NCBI GenBank assembly: GCA_023846275.1
Contig: CM043875.1
Coordinates: 989,569-1,053,568 of the forward strand
Direction: 5' to 3'
Source: Vanilla planifolia
Taxonomy: Eukaryota; Streptophyta; Magnoliopsida; Asparagales; Orchidaceae
Length of the DNA: 64,000 nucleotides
The first letter of the stretch is position 1; the number at the start of each line of letters is the position of its first letter. Below the pieces are notes generated by a model. It made no database searches, had not been told where the DNA came from, and saw only the letters and a list, made by a program, of their open reading frames with translations. Made by a program: the position numbers and the translations under genes. Shown one piece after another: positions 49,701 to 60,237 of the stretch.

Positions 49701-52067
49701 ATATATTTAATTCTATAAGTTGTGTTATCAATTGGAAGGCTTGCCTATAGTAGCTTTGTCAACTACAAAAGTAGAATACATATGGTACAGAAGTATCTAA
49801 AGAGGTTATTTTTTAGAGATGTTTGGATGAAGAAATGCTTATTTCAAGTTTGCTTAATTATTTACCATGATAGTTAAAGTGCATTGCACCTTGCTTAAGA
49901 CAAGATGTACCATAAAAGAAATAACTATATTGATTTCAAGTATCACTTTATCAAAGAGAAGATTGAGAATAGTGGTGCTCCGATTCTAAAGATCCACACA
50001 ACCTATAATCCTACCAATATGCTTACCAATGTTATACCAACTAATAATTATAAGCTATGCTTGGACTTGGTTGCAATTTAGAAACACTAATGCTCTTCAG
50101 ATCTTTGGGCAAGAAGAAATTCTGATAACCTAATGATTCGCACTATTTTACAAAATAAAGAATGAAAGATAAAAAGAATGATTTGACAAGTAGTATCTTT
50201 AATTTTTAAATTAGAAGAAGAATATTAATCTTAAACCAACTACAATTAATTTTGATTGATCAAGTCAACGACAATATCTCAACATGAAATTTTAGGAGGT
50301 TATTGGGTGAATTATTAATGCTTAAATGAAATTAATTAGAATTATTAGATTAATCAATTAATTTTAAAAGAAAATAAGTTTAAAAACTCTTGATCCACAC
50401 CAGAAAAACAAGGGATGCATTCCAAGTGGTAAAACAAATAACAAAAAAAGAACTTGACCTATTTCATAAAGTTCTTTGGATGACAACAATTTGATTGTCC
50501 AATTTCTAGTTTCTTAGTTTTGTTTATGTGAGAGAAAGGGGGAAAAAAACAAATTTGCTAATTGATCAATTGGGTTAGGTTTGGATGTTAGATTAACTTC
50601 TACAATTAGCAACAGCTCTCTCATATTTTCCATTTGATATTCTTGTAAAGCACTTTTATTTATTTTTATTTAGTATTATTTGATCTTGATCTTAATAATG
50701 GATTTTTAGGCTTCTTCTAGTTTCATGGAAATGACCAATTCTTGGTCAAATAATGTAAAAAAAAAAATCTTACTGTTACCTCATTTTGTTCTTGATAATT
50801 ATAATTATATGAAGTTTTTTGTTGTCTTTTAGAAACAAATTCTAGTCAGCTCTCTTTTTACATATAAAGAAGACCATTATTATAACTTCATCCAAGAAAA
50901 TAAACATAGCATGAAATTCATAGTTTCCCTATGTGGTAATGCCAATGAAAGTTTCAAAGAGTATGTGTAGCTAGTAATCAATTAACTAATACAGTGAAAG
51001 ATGACAAAATTAAACAAATCAGTATAGAGAGTCATGCAAAGCAAAGAATCTAGTAACTTTACCTGCCCTCGGCCAACTGCACAGACTTCCTGGGTAGTGC
51101 AGATGGAACCTGATCCCATTCCAACTCTTAGTCCATCCACCCCTGCGTTGATCAGATTTTGTGACTGAGCCATCGTCACCACATTTCCTCCAATTACATC
51201 AAGCTCGGCATAAGTACTCTTTGCATACTTAATCATGTCAATTTGGTATTTTGAGTTGCCCTGTGAGCTATCTACCGCTACAACGTTTACCCCAGCCTTC
51301 ACCAAATGCTCCAGCCTCTCCTTATCCTCTTCTCTCGTTCCAATGGCCGCCCCAATCAAGAATTTTCCATCTGGCCCAAGCGATGGTAGTCCGAGTTTAG
51401 GGAAACCACGGATCCGTTCCACATCCTTTTCATCGACAAGATCCACGAAATCCCCATCTTCTCCGGCCAGCATCACGAAATCCAATCCCTCTCCAGACAG
51501 AAAAGCAGCAACCTGTTCGATATCATAGTTTGAGGGCACTGACACCGGAAGCCTCCGCATGTACTTTGATACGTGGCAATCTTTATCTGCCAACGCCTCC
51601 CAGTCACTCCGCGTAACGATACCAACCGGCTTAGATTTGGAGCTTCCGGACTCGGTCACAATCGCAAACGAAGCAGAGCCGAAGTCAGAAAAGGAGGAGA
51701 CGGTATCGGAGGAGGCAAGGAAGGTCGGGTCGGAGACAAAGGGAATCCTTCGTGACTTGGCAGACCGCACGATTGCTGCCTGCTGGGATGGAGTGTTGTT
51801 GCAATGGACGATGGCAGCGCCGCCAAGGGAGGCCATGGCGACGGCCATGGACGCCTCGGAAACGGTATCCATCGGGGAGGCGACGCATGGAATGGAGAGC
51901 GGAAGGTTGCGTGAGAGGCGCGTCGAAAGGTCGACAGCGTCGGCCGGGAAGTCGATGTAATGCGGGAGGAGGATCACATCGTCGTAGGTGAAGGAAAACC
52001 CCTGCGCGAAGAGGCGCGAGGAGGAGAAGCCATCCTCGAAGTTGGCCACCACTGCCGGGCCGTTCAT
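34675..52067 (-). CDS. IMPDH: Inosine-5'-monophosphate dehydrogenase, four exons
   Basis: Joining 51063-52067, 44834-45013, 35035-35292 and 34675-34746 (minus strand, all phase 0) gives 504 residues, essentially the length of plant IMPDH. The enzyme oxidises IMP to XMP with NAD in the cytosol, the committed step to GMP. Visible features: the N-terminal [15 protein letters not shown] (26-40), a CBS-pair insert at about 108-220, the phosphate-binding [20 protein letters not shown] (309-328) with catalytic Cys323, DGGIS with Asp356, the flap YRGMGS (403-408), and the usual plant end SYEKKAF. All introns are GT-AG. Introns 1 (6.0 kb) and 2 (9.5 kb) are inflated by transposable DNA. The start is set by alignment of the N-terminus to the family. 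The catalytic core is intact, so this is probably a working gene if splicing across the insertions succeeds. Confidence 0.95.
35035..35292 (-). CDS. IMPDH: IMPDH exon 3 (residues 396-481)
   Basis: Exactly 86 codons from [17 protein letters not shown] (flap) through [20 protein letters not shown] to LRTDVLRLE. Acceptor TTCCACAG and donor GTACTA. No disruption. Confidence 0.94.
36381..37475 (-). mobile_element. Left arm of long inverted repeat: virus-like or LTR-like fragment, read on the minus strand
   Basis: About 1095 bp, the reverse complement of 37516-38628 apart from scattered substitutions and small indels. Read on the minus strand (from the centre outward) it has an open frame 37470-36904, five 20-bp repeats at about 36539-36638, TATA-like CCTATAAATAAG at 36491-36502, and a GGTATCAGAG sequence at its outer edge (36381-36390). 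The order ORF, enhancer-like repeats, TATA, primer binding site suits the end of a reverse-transcribing element (LTR or pararetrovirus). No RT, integrase or protease is present, so the family is undecided. Confidence 0.75.
36904..37470 (-). CDS. Unrecognised 188-codon open frame in the left arm (possible element protein fragment)
   Basis: I do not recognise this protein. It is rich in Lys, Glu, Leu and Tyr, with predicted helices in the first 70 residues, no Cys-rich knuckle, no membrane segment and no DDE, RT or protease motif. The first Met falls almost at the inverted-repeat centre, so the original frame may have begun further upstream in the parent element. After the TAG stop (shared by both arms) the same frame stays open for about another 60 codons. 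That suggests a stop already present before the arms were duplicated, or a readthrough design. It lies in an IMPDH intron in the same orientation as IMPDH. Confidence 0.4.
   Translation of the reverse strand: MIKDFIGLVQMINLKNEDTRKLEAEVAVQEMFQLYQSNILDEEKLLQFFKQLEETNIVNLFLNQEVLYLSTESPRIIACYDEIPKYKHLRKGIVHEIYINTKHLKEYTSYIPNFCANSLTAYTTKFSTTFVFKIWTIWEEREYINLYSANQLWMLVKESETQTPRLEPFQRSLFNKELVRKQAAREFF
37476..37515. other. Spacer (40 nt) of the long inverted repeat
   Basis: Unpaired loop between the arms. At its right end lies TCCTGAATTCAGGA (37511-37524), itself a perfect 14-bp palindrome at the junction with the right arm. Confidence 0.75.
37597..38076 (+). pseudogene. Right-arm copy of the unrecognised open frame, start lost
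   Basis: Encodes the same protein as 36904-37470, with two residue differences visible over about 155 positions. Three lesions distinguish it: the Met codon near the centre is AGG, a one-base insertion in the A-run at about 37563-37568 shifts the frame, and CGA became TGA so it ends four residues earlier. It begins at a GTG and has no good ATG. It is antisense to IMPDH. Confidence 0.6.
38361..38460 (+). promoter_or_regulatory. Five 20-bp promoter-like repeats with downstream TATA (right arm)
   Basis: Units of the type GTAAAGGCGCATTATCAAAA repeat at an exact 20-bp step, ending about 30 bp before the TATA at 38491. The left arm has the mirror set with GCGCCTTT-like cores at 36543, 36563, 36583, 36603 and a degenerate fifth at 36623. 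Regular spacing just upstream of a TATA suggests enhancer elements, so the arms would drive transcription outward in both directions. Confidence 0.6.
44834..45013 (-). CDS. IMPDH: IMPDH exon 2 (residues 336-395)
   Basis: Exactly 60 codons: [18 protein letters not shown], then [15 protein letters not shown] and [18 protein letters not shown]. Acceptor TTTTTAG precedes 45013; donor GTATTC follows 44834. Fits the family with no gap on either side. Confidence 0.94.
45014..51062 (-). other. IMPDH intron 1 (6049 bp)
   Basis: Mostly occupied by the decayed copia element at about 45500-50850. The remaining ends, 45014-45480 and 50850-51062, look like plain intron sequence. Confidence 0.85.
45500..50850 (+). 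mobile_element. Old, heavily mutated Ty1/copia retrotransposon in IMPDH intron 1 (antisense to the gene)
   Basis: Copia pol motifs can still be read in changing frames: a [12 protein letters not shown] RT catalytic box at about 48981-49005, a second YVDDML box at about 49162-49178, the RNase H segment [11 protein letters not shown] at about 49750-49785, and SALHLA...[17 protein letters not shown] sequence at about 49875-49970. Diverged direct repeats at about 45510-46080 and 50180-50830 (shared words such as CAATTAATTTTGATT-ATCAAGT and GATTGG.TTAG) look like its LTRs; borders are approximate. Many stops and frame changes make every gene dead. The double RT box suggests a local duplication of about 180 bp. 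Confidence 0.75.
51063..52067 (-). CDS. IMPDH: IMPDH exon 1 (residues 1-335)
   Basis: 1005 nt, GC-rich. It encodes the N-terminal half of the barrel, the CBS pair and the catalytic loop, ending ...AVGRGQ. Donor GTAAAG starts at 51062 reading leftward. Reading past the donor gives an unrelated tail to a stop at 50982, which I do not regard as protein. Confidence 0.94.
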
Positions 52068-55000
52068 GCCGTCGAGCGAAGAGATTAGGGCTTACCGCAA
52101 CGGGAAGGCGGCACGGGTAAAACTTCGGCCTTTTGCGGCGGAAGCACGGCGAGAACAGAGAAACCATATTATTTATTGGCAGTGGCGCACAACTTACGTG
52201 GCAACCGGCATGTATCAACGGCCGGATCGGGGTAAGATTCGAGAACATTTTATTAATGAACGCATCGAGATCTTCTTTTTTTATATTTTTAAATAATAAA
52301 TATGTATCATAAACTAACAAAAAGTCAAAAAAAGGTTCGCTTTAGGAGAAACAAAACGGCACGACAAATACAGCACGTCACATCTACCGGATTAGTGCCG
52401 ACTGATGTTGCGAGGTTATCCACAATATTTTTCATTTATTTGTGGTTATTTTTTAAATTTACATTTTTTAAATTAAAATTTCTAAGAAAAAATATTGATA
52501 TTATTATTTGATATGAAAAAAACATATGAAAAATTAATGATGGATCATGAGTTGGATTTACAAGTGAATTAATAATTGAGGAATAAATTATTATTTTGAG
52601 TGAAATATGAGAAAAAATTTTAAAATTTGGGTGAAAAATTATGCTAATATTATAATAATATTATAGCAACACAAAAAAATAAAAAAAAATTATACATTTA
52701 GAGAATTTGTTTCATGACATGACTACTACTTAAGAATTTTGAAATAGACATTATAGTATAACATATATGTTTTATGTATCACTAAAATGATTATTCAGAA
52801 ATCATGTTAGAAAATATTAGTATTAAAAGATAGTTTAAAAATGATTGTTAAAGCTTGTATTGTAATAATATGTTATATTAATGCTATTGTTTTTATAAAG
52901 AATATTTAATTTCAATGCTTATTGATTTGATTTGAAATGAAAAGGAAAAAAGAAATATCGAAGCAAAAATAAATATTGGCAAAATAAGGTTAGGCATTAT
53001 TTTAAATTTTGAAACAATAAATAATTTTATGAGACTAATATGTTATGTAGAATAATATGTCTTTAAAGTTAAATGACTTATTTAAGATAATGTGTTTTTG
53101 GAAGTATGAGTATTATTTAAAATAATGTCTAAGAAAGTAATATAAAAAAATATCATTAAAGTTTTACAAAAATAACATATTTTAGATATATCTAATTGGA
53201 TTCAACAAATATTTAAAAGGATTAATACCAAATCCAAAAAAATAAGAAATAAAAATGAAAAAAACATATAAAAAGTGTTAAAAAGGGATGTTTTTTAAAA
53301 AAGAAGAATTAGTTTTAAAAAAATATATAAATAAAAAGATAATATAGCTTATATTATTATCACATGATATTTTGATATATATCAAACATACAATATAATC
53401 TAAATATATTTGTTTTATATTCAAATTACATGATTTTTATTATCTAGTTATTAAGAATTTATTGATATTATTTTATGACTTAAAATTTTAAATCTATATG
53501 ACATATAACATAAGAGATCAAAGGAGTATTTAGAGAGAATTAATTACTCTCCAAGATCTACTTGAATCTTATTTGTAAAGTATTTTCATTCTTTGTTATG
53601 ATTTATATAAATATTGTTATAAATGTTTATTTATTATTTAAGCATTTACACATGCATATAATATTATATTTATTTGCTAAGAATATTAATTTATATAAGC
53701 ATGTAAAATTCTAGACACAAATATCCTAAAATTCATATCAAAGTTAGATTTATTTTTCTAGTATTTACATTCTATGATAATATCACAAGAGACACAATTA
53801 TGCCCTTATTTGCTTAAGGAATTGAAGTGTTAGCTTAATGCATAACGAAGTAGTCTGCTTGATGAATTTAGAGATATTTACTATGACATTTAAGTAAAAA
53901 ACCTAAAATCTTATTTGGAATATTAAAGCAAGATTATGATTCAAATTTGAATAAAATCAAAATTAGATTTAGACATTTGAATTACAAGATTAATAAGTTA
54001 GATCTATAGCTTATGGATTTGTCTTAATTGGCAAGTCTCGTAATGCAAAGCTATCAATTGCATAAGAAATATATTGGGATACATTATTATCATATTTTGT
54101 ATTAAGTTTAAAATTATTTGATCAACAATTCAATTACTTAGTCTCGTAAGACTACTAAGTTAAGGGCTTCATGCACATATAACCACTTTTATATATGAAC
54201 GAACCTAAGTGCGACATTATTAAATTTAAGTATCCTCATTATGTTGTGTATCAAATCTTATTTGAGTTGAATATTATTTTATGGTCGAACTTGGGTTATA
54301 GTGACCCACATCATCCATTGCATTAAATCATGTTTTTCAAGCTAATACTTGAAAAATTATTTTTGAAATAATTCTAACATCATCATAAGTTTATATTTGC
54401 ACAAAAAATTAAATGATCTTTGAATTTAAGATGGATTGTCCTACTATTTAAGCCCTTTAATTCTAATAAGAATTAATTAACTAAGGCAATTCATTAAACA
54501 ATAAAAGAAAATTTTTATAAATCACATCATGTGATCATCCATTTGCTTGGTCCTCTTGGCTAAGATTTTCAATCCAAAGAATGTTAGCTCTATAAGCATT
54601 GCACGTCACCAACCACTCATCTTTTAGTCCATATGTTGTGCCTAGTTATTGGATACTCTTAAAATAATAACAATAAAAAAAGATGATAAAAATCATGGAA
54701 ATTTCTAATAAAATATTTCATTTGTTAACTTCAATTTTTATATCAATTGTTCAATTAATTTTAAGTTTAATACAAGTTTTCACAAGAGCAAGAAAATTAG
54801 TTAAAACTTTAATAGATTAAAATCCTTCAAATTTTCAAGAAAAACCTTAAATGTATAATTTCTAAATGAAACGAAACTTTACAATATGAATCCATCATAA
54901 AATCTTATTGATTTTATTTAGTGCTAAAGTTAGAAAAGATTCTACAAATATGCAAAAATTTATCGAATATTAACCTTTCGAACATAATAGACAATCTAAT

Positions 55001-57670
55001 TGAATTTGATCAACTTAATTTTGGAAATTTTTAGCTACTCAATAGTCTTCATCTTCAAACAATTCTATGAAACTTTCATTAAAATATTTCTTATTTTAAA
55101 ACTGATTTAGCAATGATTTACATCTTTCCAAATTGTTGCATAGAGAAACATTCATGTTTATTGCTTAATATAAATCTAAACTTGAATTGGGAAAAGTATT
55201 TAAACTTATAATACCAATATTTGTCAAATTAGTTTTTAAGAATGCATCAATGTTCTCTTTAATTATTTTGGTTTAGTTTCTATTTTTTTTTAGTAATTTT
55301 AATTTTTTAAATTACATTTTTTTGAAGTTTTCCTTTTCTAGTTATGTATATGGTTTTAGGTATAATTTCCATAAACTAAATAAAAAAAAGGTATTATTCA
55401 CTCATTTGTTTTGCTTACTATTATGCTTTCATCTTACTGTGTTGTGATTCAATCAACTTCAAAATGCAATGGTATGTAGTTGCACTCCTACCCATGCCAT
55501 ATCAATTGGCATGCTTCATGCCTATACATTCTTGACCTTGATGTCTTATTCTATTCTTGTTATGGACCCTATTAATAGTAGTAGAGTGTCTTGTTATTTA
55601 TGGCCAAACTTCTTACTCTACCAATCAAAACTAAGTCATCTTGATCTACTCTTTCACTAACTCGTCCTAACACTTATTGAGTAATTTGTCATTATAGTTC
55701 AAACTTCTTGGTCTAATATTATAGATCAAGTCACCTTGGTCTACCCTTTCTCCAATTTGACTCGACAATCAACAATTGTCTTGCCATTTTGGGTCAAAGT
55801 TTTTGGTCTGTCATTCTAAATTATAACTCTTTTTTATTCTTTATATCAGCTTTTCTTAAAAGTAGTCAATCACCTCTTTCTTTAGGTTAGACTTTCTACC
55901 TTAGTATTACATACTAGGTCATCCTACGCTACCCCTGCCCCATCTCCTCCCATTAAACATCGAGTTCCTATGCATTAGACTTTCTAATTTGAAATTCTAG
56001 ACTATGTAGTTTGGCCTACATTTGGTTTAGCTCCTCCCTATGACCCAAAAGCCTCTTGCATGATATTGATCGTCATTGTGATTCATTAAATCTAGTTGAG
56101 ATTTGTTGTTGATGCTGAACTATTAAGAGGTTGCAATACTATTGAAATTATCTGTCTTGAGCTTTTTAATCTTTTCCTCTTCAATAAAGCATTACTCTCT
56201 ATAAATCGGAAGACTAATATTTTTGCCAAATTGATAGAAAACAAAAGGTTGAAATTTTAAGGAATAAAATAAAAACAACCAAATTAGAAAGAGTATCAAC
56301 TCCAACCATGTATCAAAGGGAATAGCTAACCCTAAACTTCTTAAAATAGTTGATGAAATGCATAAGTCATGAAACAAAAAATCATTGTTCCTTTCACTGT
56401 GTTTTCTTCACCTATAATTCTCCGTTCTCATTTATTAGCGAGCCAATTTCTAAAGCAAGGAAGAAGGAAAGTTTTTGTATCCATAGATGCACTCATAAAC
56501 CAAGTCCTATTTTCAAGTTGAAATTGAAATTCAAGAGTGTAGAACTAATTCCACTCTTACAATTGAAAAAAAAAAGTGGTGCTAATAGGTATTAGTGTTA
56601 TGATTTTCAGCTTCTTTAGAATTACAACACATTGGTTAGTAATCGCTCTTTCTCAGCCCTTGTTATAATATTATGTTATCCTTTCCTCTTGTATCTTCTT
56701 TTTTGATAACAAAGTTAATAATTTAGAGAAGAAATCTGAACAAAGAAAATTCAAAAATTGATGATCATATTATTAGCTTAAAATAATAACAATAATAATA
56801 ATAATAATATATTTATGTCAAAAATAAATATCAATAATAGAAAAATATCATAAATACAAACAAATAAAATATATGTCATAAACATAAAATAACATTCACA
56901 AAAATGATAGTAATATACAAATAAGCAATACTAATAAAATAAACCACAAAAATATAAAAACAAAATATAGATATTTCAAAACCCAAAGTTAACAAAAATA
57001 TGAGCCATGATGATCCATGCAACCTATTCATTTTGCATTACTAAAGTCATGATCAATACATATATCATTTGATATTTTAATAAAATGTGGCACATAAAAT
57101 TATTTATTATCCACTCTGATTTTGATTATCATCAACATAAACAATTTGATGCTTAAGAAAAATGTTGTAAACTAAAAAATATTTCATTAAAATATATTTT
57201 AAATCACAAATATATCGTCTTTTTCTCATTTAAAGAGATACTAAAACTTCAAATCTTAATAGTTTTTTAAAAAAAATTAAACATGTCAATAAATTATAAT
57301 GTGAAAAAAATTAATTTTATAAATATTTATAATATTAAATAACTTACATTATAATATAAACTAATAATCAAGACAAATTTTAACATTATTGAAAGGAGTC
57401 CATTAAATAATTTTCTCTCATTTTAAAGATATTAATACATTAAATATTGATAATGGGTATTGAAATATTGAGGAAGAATAAATGGTTTGATTTTTAAAAT
57501 AACAATAATTAACTAGAAAATACTTAAATATAAAGCAAAAAAATATTCGAAGCTATGCAAGATATTTTGAAATTTTTAATTTTGTTTGAAATATATTTTA
57601 TATGAATAGAAATAAATTTTTAGAAAAAAAAATCTGTATGAATTTTATTATTTTTAAATTTTAAAAAAAA
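52068..57670. other. Intergenic DNA between IMPDH and the F-box gene
   Basis: 52068-52300 is GC-richer and holds the IMPDH leader and promoter (reading left; AATAAATAATATGG-like AT core at about 52160-52175). The rest is AT-rich without a supported gene. The divergent genes on either side mean both promoters face this block. Confidence 0.55.
55590..56040. repeat. Decayed tandem repeat, about five imperfect units of 75-115 bp
   Basis: Recurring pattern: CAAACTTCTTGGTCT-like, then ATTATAGATCAAGTCA-like, then CTTGGTCTACCCTTTC-like. It is best seen at about 55600-55665, 55698-55765 and 55790-55845, with weaker copies at about 55885-55950 and 55975-56035. Not recognised as a known family. Confidence 0.6.
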
Positions 57671-57679
57671 TATATAAAA
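57671..57679 (+). promoter_or_regulatory. Candidate TATA box of the F-box gene
   Basis: TATATAAAA lies 155 bp before the start codon, at the edge between AT-rich intergenic and GC-rich leader sequence. A plausible core promoter by position only. Confidence 0.5.
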
Positions 57680-57782
57680 TTAGTTTAAAATTTGGTTTGC
57701 AAAGGGTGCCTTCGTAATTAATAATTTTCAGGTGAGCAATAGAACTCCGCCAGTCTAACACTTTCAATTCTCGCCGGGAGAG

Positions 57783-57830
57783 ATGGACAGCCGGGGGCGA
57801 GGTTGGGCAAAGAGTGCGGAGGAAGATTGA
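57783..57830 (+). promoter_or_regulatory. 15-codon upstream ORF ending 3 nt before the F-box start
   Basis: ATG at 57783 in good context (G at -3, G at +4) reads 15 codons to TGA at 57828-57830. GGA follows, then the main ATG at 57834. If included in the mRNA it would strongly affect translation of the F-box protein; the 3-nt gap is unusually short for reinitiation. Confidence 0.6.
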
Positions 57831-57833
57831 GGA

Positions 57834-60237
57834 ATGGGAGATTGCGAGCGGTGGAGATGTTGGGATGGGTTGAACCCGGACGTTTTGGCCCTGATCTTTA
57901 TGAAGATACCCTCGGACGAGTTGGCTAGGACGGCGCCGTTCGTGTGCCGCGGGTGGAGGGAGACGCTTTCGGGGCCTTATTGCTGGTCGGAGATTGACAT
58001 TGAGGAATGGTGTCGTCGTGTTGACCGCGAAGATGTTGTTGACGTCGGCGTCAGGAGGCTCGTCGGCCGCAGCGGCCGTACGCTCCGACGCTTAACTGCA
58101 TGCCGCATCGGAAACTCGGGCTTCTCCTTCGTCGCTTCGTTGTAATGCTTCTTTTCCGTTCTTTTTGTTTTCCTCCCTGTTGCCTGTTCCGTGCGAGGTA
58201 ACATATATTGGTCTTACGTGAGTTGATGAGATGCAGCTTGGTTTTGATCTGTGGATTTGGTGTCTTCTTGTGAACGACTAGTGCTTAGGCATTTTATTGC
58301 AACATTGTTCTTCCTTCTCGGTTTATTAGTTCACAACTTTAGATAACTAACAGGATGATGCTATCAAGGCAACAGAATCCCTTGAATGTCACATGAGAAG
58401 CTGCAAGGAGGCTTAATATTTCAGTATTTCTTCTCTTATTCATTTCCATTTATTTTCTTATCGCATGAGGTAATGAGATTTAGATCTGTTTTGATCTGTG
58501 CTTTTGGTGTCTTCTTCTGAGCTATTATCGCATAGGCCTTTTTAGTGCAGCATTGTTCTTCCTTCTTGATTTGTTAGTTTACAACTTCAGATAACTAAAA
58601 TCAAGAAGCTGTCAAGGCAATCGAATCGCTTGAATATCACATGACAAGTTGCAAGGAGGCTTAATATTTCAGTAATTCTTGTTTTATTCATTTGCATTTT
58701 AATAGTTACCTTTTTCTGTTCATTCGTTTTGACTGGGTGTTTTCTGCCCTGTGTTTTTAACAAGGAAAATTGTTGTTTATGCTTATTCTCGTACATACTT
58801 TTTTAATCAAAGTTTTTGTTGATTATTAGCAAGTTAGAAGTTAACATGGATAATCAGCACTTTAGAACAGTGCTTTGAATACAATCTTCTCGGTCTTAAT
58901 GATCAAATATAGATGTTTTGAGTTATGCAAGATATCACCGTTTTGTTATAAACTGCTTGTAAAGGAGTGATTTGATGATTTGAAGTCATGAGTTCTTCTG
59001 TATTGTAGTTTTTGCCTGTTAATTACTCAATTAGTAGCATCTCATAATAAGGATTCTCCTTAACTGCTCTGTTGTAAAGTTGTATTCCTTCCTTTCCTTT
59101 TTCTTTCCTTCTTCCTAAAGTGGTATCTTAACAGTGACAAAGTTCCTGTGTGTTTGCTTGCTATGGGTCTAAAACACCGGAGGTGATGATCTCTATAACC
59201 GTCATCCTTTGCAGGAGTTCACTTCTTCTTTAGAATCTGTATTCTCTTCAAATGATTTTGTTATGTTGTCTGTCCCATGAATTAGTGCTCCTAACTGGAG
59301 CTGTTGCAATTTCATTTGTTAGCCTATTAATTTGTTTATCTTATTCAAAATAACGAAACCAGAAAAGAGGTTTAGATATAATATTGAGTTAAACAAAGCA
59401 TGGACAACCTTTATTTTTATGAGTTTTTACCATGCTTATTGCTTCTTTTCCAAGTTATCCTCTCTCTTTTTCTTTTTGGTTATGAAAGAAGGGTTCTTAT
59501 TACTAATAACAGCCTATTGATGATTATGATATAACAGTTTGCTAAGGTACACAACTAACTTGGTATCTCTTTTAGTCACAGACTAAATTTCAAACATGTA
59601 AAAGTAACATTTGTTTGTTTAGAACTTCTAATTAACCAAGTAACACTCTTGTTGTATTTATTTATTCATTCATACATATGTTATATACACTAAATGCAGT
59701 GGGAAACAACTTCAAGTGCTGCAAATTCCAAGGAGTGAAGTGACTGATCTTACCCTGCAGAAATCTGCTTCTTCTCTAACAGCACTGCAAGTTTTGGACA
59801 TCAGCTACTGCAACAATATCACTCACAAAGGAATTGAAATATTGGGGAAAAATTGCAAGTCTCTTGTCAATTTTCACAGGAATATGCATTCCCCTGAGTA
59901 TGAATCTTCAAAGGATAATGGTGTGACAACTAAAATCTGTGAAGAGGAGGCCTTAGCTGTGGGCAACACCATGTTGGGACTCGAGAGGCTTGAGCTCGCC
60001 TTCGGGTGCTTTAGTGATCTTGGTTTGGATGTGATTTTGACCAACTGCAAGGCTCTTCGATCCCTCGACATCCGTGGTTGCTGGAATGTGGAGCTTCATG
60101 GCGATGTTGGCTTAAAATTTAATGCAGTAGAGTTAGTCAAAGATCCACACTACGATGCATTACAGCTTTGTCCTTCGAGTGATGAAGCAAGCTCAGATGG
60201 TGTTGATGACATTTCTGATGAAGGGAAGGTTGATTAA
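57834..60237 (+). CDS. FBW2: F-box protein FBW2-like, two exons (57834-58141, 59700-60237)
   Basis: The spliced frame gives 281 residues. Residues 1-60 match the F-box of Arabidopsis FBW2: WDGLNPDVLALIF..., VCRGWRETLSGPYCW and IDIEEWCRR. After splicing, SGFSFVASFGKQLQVLQIPRSEVTD matches the FBW2 leucine-rich region with the same spacing. LDISYCNNITHKGIEILGK-type repeats and DIRGCWNVEL follow. The family acts as SCF substrate receptor; FBW2 in Arabidopsis targets ARGONAUTE1 for degradation. Donor GTAATG starts at 58142 and acceptor ATGCAG ends at 59699; the split codon TT/T is restored. It is shorter than the Arabidopsis protein (about 317), with a reduced acidic tail (SSDEASSDGVDDISDEGKVD). 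Reading exon 1 on past the donor stops at once. Confidence 0.9.
58142..59699 (+). other. F-box gene intron (1558 bp) with internal tandem duplication
   Basis: Contains two diverged copies of a unit of about 235 bp: about 58222-58451 and about 58466-58700. Shared blocks include GCATTGTTCTTCCTTCT-like (copy 1 has ACATTGTTC), AGATAACTAA and GCAAGGAGGCTTAATATTTC. The remainder shows no coding motif, only a chance 62-codon frame at 59332-59520. Confidence 0.75.

Noticed and set aside
51685-52320. 211-codon minus-strand frame overlapping the IMPDH start out of frame
   Set aside because: It runs from AT-rich upstream DNA into GC-rich exon 1 in the wrong frame; most of it is a shadow of IMPDH and no domain is visible.
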